8,770 bases of DNA from NCBI GenBank assembly GCA_023393045.1, contig JAEWMV010000186.1, positions 1 through 8,770 of the forward strand, written 5' to 3'. Positions 5,950 through 8,770 of the stretch are shown piece after piece. A program made the position numbers and the translations under genes. The stretch comes from Bacillota bacterium. Its GTDB lineage: Bacteria > Bacillota > Clostridia > Christensenellales > CAG-138. The notes below the pieces were generated by a model. The model was not told the DNA's origin. It ran no database searches and saw nothing but the letters and a program-made list of their open reading frames with translations. Position 1 is the stretch's first letter. Each line of letters opens with the position of its first letter.

Positions 5950-5983
5950 AAAAAAACGCATCCGTGACAAACTCACGGATGCG
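5950..5983 (-). terminator. Strong intrinsic terminator of the lipoprotein gene
   Basis: A perfect 11-bp stem (5957-5967 with 5973-5983) and a 5-nt loop are followed, leftward, by seven T residues (5950-5956). It lies 13 nt after the lipoprotein stop and shields trxA from read-through. Confidence 0.93.
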
Positions 5984-5996
5984 AAAGCTTATGCGC

Positions 5997-7184
5997 TCAA
6001 TCCTCAAAGGTGAACACCGCGCTGATTTTATACTCTGTCCCCTTCGCGTCGCGCGCGCCGAGAGTCACCCTGTAAACACCCGGGACCACATCCTCATAGA
6101 GGGAAAGGGGAACCGTCCATCCGTCGGTAACGCCCGTGGAGAAGGGGTCCGGCGTGCCGCAGAAGCCGCCGTTGACGGCAAGTTGCATCCAGCCTTCCTC
6201 TGTCATGCGCTCCAGCGTCGGCGCGAGCACCATGCTGCCGGTCTGCCCGCTTTGGTTCACCAAAGTGATGGGGATTTCGGTCGAATCGGTTGGATAGCTA
6301 AGCGAGGGTATGCACAGCGAAAGCTGCGGCACAGTGAGTCCGTCCGGCTCCGCCTTATAAGCATAATAGCCGCTTTCGGTACACACCGTGTCGAGCGCAA
6401 AATGCACATTTACCGCCGAGCCATCGAAGCAATGCAGCGCGAGGGCAAAACTGCCGCCCGGTACGTCCTGTGCCGGGTTGCATGTGCTTGCGAAATCCAT
6501 GAGCTCAATCCCCTTGAGCCATGCGAGCACGCGGGCAACCTCACCGTCCGCCGCCCAGACAAAGGCAGGTGTATCAGGCGCAGCGGAGCCGTCAAAGCGC
6601 TCGATGTACGCGACGTCCTCTGCGCCGAGTTCCCACGCCTCGAGCGCGGGTATTTCGGCGTCCAGCCCGAGGGCGAAAGCGTACTCATAACCCGAGTTTT
6701 CATATCCCTCTCTGGAAGGGATGTATTCGCCTTGGTATAACACCTGAAAGACCACATAGCACACATCGCCCTGCGCCTCGGCGAGGGCCGCGGGCAAATC
6801 CGCCTGTGGAATTTGATGATGGGTGCGATCAAAGGCTCCGTCATACAGGTCGAAACGGAGCAGCGTAGCGTCTTCGGGAAGCTCTATCTCGAATTCATAA
6901 GCGGCGTCCCATTTCAGGCGCGGCAAATTCTGCGCCGCTTCGGGCAGCTGGAAAATAAGACCTATGCCGTCCGCCGCAAGCCAGCCGTTTTCCATATAGT
7001 CCGAGCTCCACAGGAAGTTTTTGTAGGGCGTTACCGACTGATCGCCCAGATGAACGACCACGCCGGGGTCAAGCGGAGGAACGGGATTCTTATCGCGAAG
7101 CTGCGCATCGGCGCACGCACTCAAAACGCATGTGGCAAGCAGTGCCGCCGCAAGGCAGAGCAGGGATTTGCCGATTCCGTTCAT
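5997..7184 (-). CDS. Secreted lipoprotein of unknown function with C-terminal Ig-like domain
   Basis: A 395-residue protein. The start at 7184 has GGAAGGAGGG just upstream; an ATG at 7208 would lie next to the predicted transcription start and lacks a ribosome site. A lysine at 6, a hydrophobic stretch (8-21) and the lipobox LSAC (Cys24) show a type II signal peptide, so the mature protein should be anchored outside the membrane. An N-terminal region (about 30-165) has a TPYKNFLW/LAADG motif. An acidic central region (about 170-290) follows. The last 95 or so residues end in a pattern like GVYRVTLGARDAKG, resembling bacterial Ig-like domains found in other Firmicutes lipoproteins. The three-part layout is judged by eye. 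No catalytic motif was recognised. It is a single-gene unit with its own promoter and terminator. Confidence 0.85.
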   Translation of the reverse strand: MNGIGKSLLCLAAALLATCVLSACADAQLRDKNPVPPLDPGVVVHLGDQSVTPYKNFLWSSDYMENGWLAADGIGLIFQLPEAAQNLPRLKWDAAYEFEIELPEDATLLRFDLYDGAFDRTHHQIPQADLPAALAEAQGDVCYVVFQVLYQGEYIPSREGYENSGYEYAFALGLDAEIPALEAWELGAEDVAYIERFDGSAAPDTPAFVWAADGEVARVLAWLKGIELMDFASTCNPAQDVPGGSFALALHCFDGSAVNVHFALDTVCTESGYYAYKAEPDGLTVPQLSLCIPSLSYPTDSTEIPITLVNQSGQTGSMVLAPTLERMTEEGWMQLAVNGGFCGTPDPFSTGVTDGWTVPLSLYEDVVPGVYRVTLGARDAKGTEYKISAVFTFED

Positions 7185-7219
7185 AACGCCCTCCTTCCGG
7201 CATGTCATATGAAAAGCAC

Positions 7220-7248
7220 CTTATAAAATAAAACGGCGGAGCGGGCAA
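7220..7248 (-). promoter_or_regulatory. Promoter of the lipoprotein gene
   Basis: Leftward, TTGCCC (7243-7248), 17 bp and TATAAG (7220-7225). The expected start is near 7213, with a leader of about 29 nt. The -35 lies within the terminator hairpin of the upstream hydrolase gene. Confidence 0.6.
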
Positions 7249-7274
7249 TCAGGTTGCCCGGTTGCTCTATCCGC
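7221..7274 (-). terminator. Terminator of the MBL-fold hydrolase gene
   Basis: The inner stem CGGGCAA/TTGCCCG (7242-7248 with 7254-7260, 5-nt loop) is nested in an outer GCGGA/TCCGC pairing (7236-7240 with 7270-7274). Leftward it is followed by CG and then TTTTATTTTAT. The internal bulge of 9 nt weakens the outer stem. Confidence 0.6.
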
Positions 7275-7310
7275 AAAACATGTTCCGCTGCATCAGAAAT
7301 CTTTTTATGT

Positions 7311-8075
7311 TCAGATATGGATTTGGAACTCGCCGAAATCGAAAATCCCGCCTCCGTGTTTCAATTTATCCGCAAGGAATATTTGTTCAAAACCCGCATC
7401 GATCGCGGCGATTAACGCAGAAGAAATATCCAGCCTGTGGTGGCCGGGCAGTATCCTTTGAACCGGCAGATTCAGCAGCTTTTTGATGGATCGGCGGAAC
7501 AATAGCGGATCGGTCGAAGGATAAAAAGCGTCCAGACAACCCGCGTAGACCAAGTCCCCGGAATAGAGATATTGCCGCGCTTGCTCATACAGGCAGATAT
7601 GACCGGGGGAATGCCCGGGCGTGTGGAGCACGCGAAGGTTCCGCTTGCCAACGCGTATCATATCGCCGTCATGCAAAAGCGTATCCGCGCCCCCATTATA
7701 AATCGCATACTTGTCGGTGCTGAAGTCGGCGGGGAAATCGCAGGGCTGCGCGCGCAGGTTCTTTTTCACCGCCTCCAATGGAAGGGGGAAGCTGCCCGCG
7801 AGCCAATGCGCTTCCGCCTCATGGACAGAAACATGCGCAAAGAAATTATGCCCGCCGATATGGTCCCAATGGGCGTGCGTGGTAACGATCCTGACGGGCG
7901 CCGCGGTCAAACTGCGCACGAGCGCGCCGATATCGCCAATTCCCATGCCCGTGTCAATCAAGAGAGCCTCCCCGGCGCTGATGAGCAAATAGCAGTGGGT
8001 CTGTTCCCAATGCTCATACTCGCTGACAACCAGCGTATCCGCGTCGATTTGCTCGACGGTGAACCAATCTTCCAT
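7311..8075 (-). CDS. MBL-fold metallohydrolase
   Basis: A 254-residue protein. The start at 8075 (MEDWFTVEQ) has GAAGGAG 8 nt upstream; the frame runs back to 8219, but that part covers the promoter and a repeat element. The metallo-beta-lactamase signature THAHWDH gives His67, His69, Asp71 and His72. The other zinc ligands are probably His155 in the TPGHSPGH motif, Asp174 in YSGDLVY, and His212 in LPGHH, so both metal sites look intact. Members of this superfamily hydrolyse glutathione thioesters, lactones, phosphodiesters and beta-lactams, and the substrate here cannot be told. It looks like the small glyoxalase II-like group. There is no signal peptide, so it is cytoplasmic. It is a single gene lying downstream of the rRNA operon on the same strand. 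Confidence 0.93.
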   Translation of the reverse strand: MEDWFTVEQIDADTLVVSEYEHWEQTHCYLLISAGEALLIDTGMGIGDIGALVRSLTAAPVRIVTTHAHWDHIGGHNFFAHVSVHEAEAHWLAGSFPLPLEAVKKNLRAQPCDFPADFSTDKYAIYNGGADTLLHDGDMIRVGKRNLRVLHTPGHSPGHICLYEQARQYLYSGDLVYAGCLDAFYPSTDPLLFRRSIKKLLNLPVQRILPGHHRLDISSALIAAIDAGFEQIFLADKLKHGGGIFDFGEFQIHI

Positions 8076-8091
8076 GTGTGTCGCTCCTTCG

Positions 8092-8119
8092 CTGATGATA
8101 TTGTAGCATAGATCATCAG
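8092..8119. promoter_or_regulatory. Inverted repeat over the hydrolase promoter, candidate operator
   Basis: CTGATGAT (8092-8099) and ATCATCAG (8112-8119) are perfect inverted arms 12 bp apart. Their centre (8105.5) falls on the -10 of the hydrolase promoter, a position suited to repression. The regulator is unknown. Confidence 0.5.
8100..8108 (-). promoter_or_regulatory. Extended -10 promoter of the hydrolase gene
   Basis: Leftward TGC-TACAAT (8108-8100) matches an extended -10 (TGn-TATAAT). The -35 region is poor, as is common for this promoter type. The predicted start near 8093 gives a leader of about 18 nt. Confidence 0.6.
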
Positions 8120-8155
8120 GTAAAAGGAGGCTATCCGTCCGCTTTAAGGGTCGTT

Positions 8156-8233
8156 GGGGACAGTTCTGCCTGTTCGAAACAATGGAAATTCGCTTTACCT
8201 GCGCAAGCCCGCCGAGCAAACAGAACTGTCCCC
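8156..8233. repeat. 78-bp inverted-repeat element (REP/MITE-like)
   Basis: The ends GGGGACAGTTCTG (8156-8168) and its exact reverse complement (8221-8233) bound the element. Counting inward, 18 of 21 positions match between the arms. No gene is inside. From memory, very similar GGGGACRGTTCTG ends recur in Firmicutes genomes near REP-associated (IS200-like) transposases; no transposase is in this window. The unit, with the next repeat, fills most of the 321-bp gene-free stretch between 5S rRNA and the hydrolase. Confidence 0.65.
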
Positions 8234-8265
8234 GACGCGCCGAAAGAGCGCATACGTTCGCGTAT

Positions 8266-8353
8266 CGGGCCGATAAAAAAATCGGCCCCTACATTCATTC
8301 CGCATACGCGCCGTGCGTCCGCATGTTGTAGGGGCGGATTCAATATCCGCCCG
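8266..8353. repeat. 88-bp composite palindrome with two arm hairpins
   Basis: Each arm is itself a hairpin: GGGCCGAT-A6-ATCGGCCC (8267-8288) and GGGCGGAT-TCAAT-ATCCGCCC (8332-8352). The two arms are also inverted copies of each other over about 27 bp, including the perfect CCCCTACA/TGTAGGGG pair (8286-8293 with 8327-8334). From memory, TGTAGGGGCGG...CCGCCCG units are scattered through many gut Clostridia. There is no gene inside. Confidence 0.7.
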
Positions 8354-8355
8354 AA

Positions 8356-8388
8356 ATACAAAACACCCCGTACATACGGGGTGTTTTT
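8356..8388 (-). terminator. Terminator of the rRNA operon
   Basis: A stem of about 12 bp (8361-8372 with 8375-8386; tightest loop CA, probably opened by one or two pairs) lies about 9 nt after 5S rRNA. Leftward it is followed by TTTTGTA. The other face also has a T run (8384-8388), so it can act in both directions. Confidence 0.88.
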
Positions 8389-8396
8389 GCATGGTA

Positions 8397-8511
8397 TCCG
8401 GCAGCTACCTATTTTCCCGGGCCGTCGCCAGCCAAGTATCGTGGGCGTATGAGGGCTTAACTGCTGTGTTCGGTATGGGAACAGGTGGGACCCCTCAGCT
8501 TAACCACCGGA
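8397..8511 (-). rRNA. rrf: 5S ribosomal RNA
   Basis: Read leftward, the sequence has the conserved 5S core CCGAACACAGCAGTTAAGC and the GATACTTGGCTGGCGAC region. The two ends pair as helix I (CCGGUGGU with GCUGCCGG, including G-U pairs), which gives a length near 115 nt. The exact ends may differ by a few bases. It follows 23S rRNA after a 63-nt spacer with no tRNA. Confidence 0.95.
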
Positions 8512-8574
8512 ATGGCAAGGTAAGTTGTGAACGTACCTTGAAAACTGCATAGGAAGTAGTGATGTAATCGCTTC

Positions 8575-8770
8575 GATCAAGCCCTCGACCTATTAGTACC
8601 GGTCAGCTGCGCGCGTTACCACGCTTCCACCTCCGGCCTATCAACCATGTGGTCTTCATGGGGTCTTACTCCTTTCGGATGGGAGATCTTATCTTGAGGT
8701 CGGCTTCACGCTTAGATGCCTTCAGCGTTTATCCGCTCCGCACTTGGCTACCCAGCTGTGCCGTTGGCAC
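8575..8770 (-). rRNA. rrl: 23S ribosomal RNA, 3' end only
   Basis: Leftward, the final 196 or so nucleotides of 23S rRNA are present, including the conserved GGATAAACGCTGAAGGCATC, CTAAGCGTGAAGCC and TACTAATAGGTCGAGGGCTTG stretches. The 3' end is placed near 8575 by the typical closing CTTGATC helix. The rest lies beyond the window. The spacer to 5S (8512-8574) holds CAGTTTTCAAGG, a sequence often seen next to rRNA genes in Firmicutes. Confidence 0.96.

Noticed and set aside
5894..6007. In-frame 38-codon N-terminal extension of thioredoxin
   Set aside because: It crosses the lipoprotein terminator and the trxA -10; AAGGAGG before 5893 and the standard 102-residue length fix the start.
5964..6740. 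Rightward open frame (258 codons) opposite the lipoprotein gene
   Set aside because: It is antisense to a gene with a clear signal peptide, ribosome site, promoter and terminator; the composition is that of a shadow frame.
7572..8111. Rightward open frame (179 codons) opposite the hydrolase gene
   Set aside because: It is antisense to an intact MBL-fold gene with all metal-ligand motifs.
8131..8552. Short open frames over the repeats and 5S rRNA
   Set aside because: They consist of palindromic repeat and rRNA sequence, with no ribosome site or family match.
1..8770. CRISPR array, T-box or classical riboswitch, transposase, phage or toxin-antitoxin genes
   Set aside because: I looked for regularly spaced repeats, known leader motifs and typical protein families on both strands and found none.

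Overview
The window looks like a chromosomal segment of an anaerobic, fairly GC-rich member of the Clostridia. The evidence is strong AGGAGG-type ribosome binding sites, sigma-A-like promoters, a rubredoxin, a clostridial-type (class I) hybrid cluster protein, and a 23S-5S rRNA end in Firmicutes style. No 16S is present, so a finer placement is not possible.

Left part (1-3603): a Crp/Fnr-family regulator, cut off by the window edge, is read leftward. It diverges from a tightly spaced rightward operon of four genes: a ferredoxin-like Fe-S protein, a small cupin, a rubredoxin and hcp (hybrid cluster protein). All known hybrid-cluster ligands are present in Hcp. The shared intergenic region holds a good sigma-A promoter for the regulator and a perfect 14-bp palindrome, GTTGAAATTTCAAC. 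This suggests an HcpR-like control circuit for nitrosative or oxidative stress, with the ferredoxin and rubredoxin as likely electron carriers in place of an Hcr reductase.

Middle (3555-5546): a SAM-dependent methyltransferase of clearly lower GC sits between hairpins at both ends and looks acquired. It is followed by a strong terminator and by a second Crp/Fnr regulator with its own promoter (TTGACT-16-TATAAT), which fixes its start at 4831. A hairpin at 5518-5546 separates this regulator from the convergent thioredoxin gene.

Right part (5585-8770): everything reads leftward. From right to left: the 3' end of 23S rRNA, 5S rRNA and its terminator; two palindromic extragenic repeat elements; an MBL-fold hydrolase with an inverted repeat over its -10; a lipoprotein of unknown function; and thioredoxin. 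Each of the three protein genes appears to have its own promoter, and the hydrolase and lipoprotein genes each end in a terminator. A near-consensus FNR-like site overlaps the thioredoxin -10, which may link it to the redox regulators further left.

The redox theme (Hcp, rubredoxin, Fe-S protein, thioredoxin, two Crp/Fnr regulators) is the main biological content. No CRISPR array, phage or transposase gene was seen.
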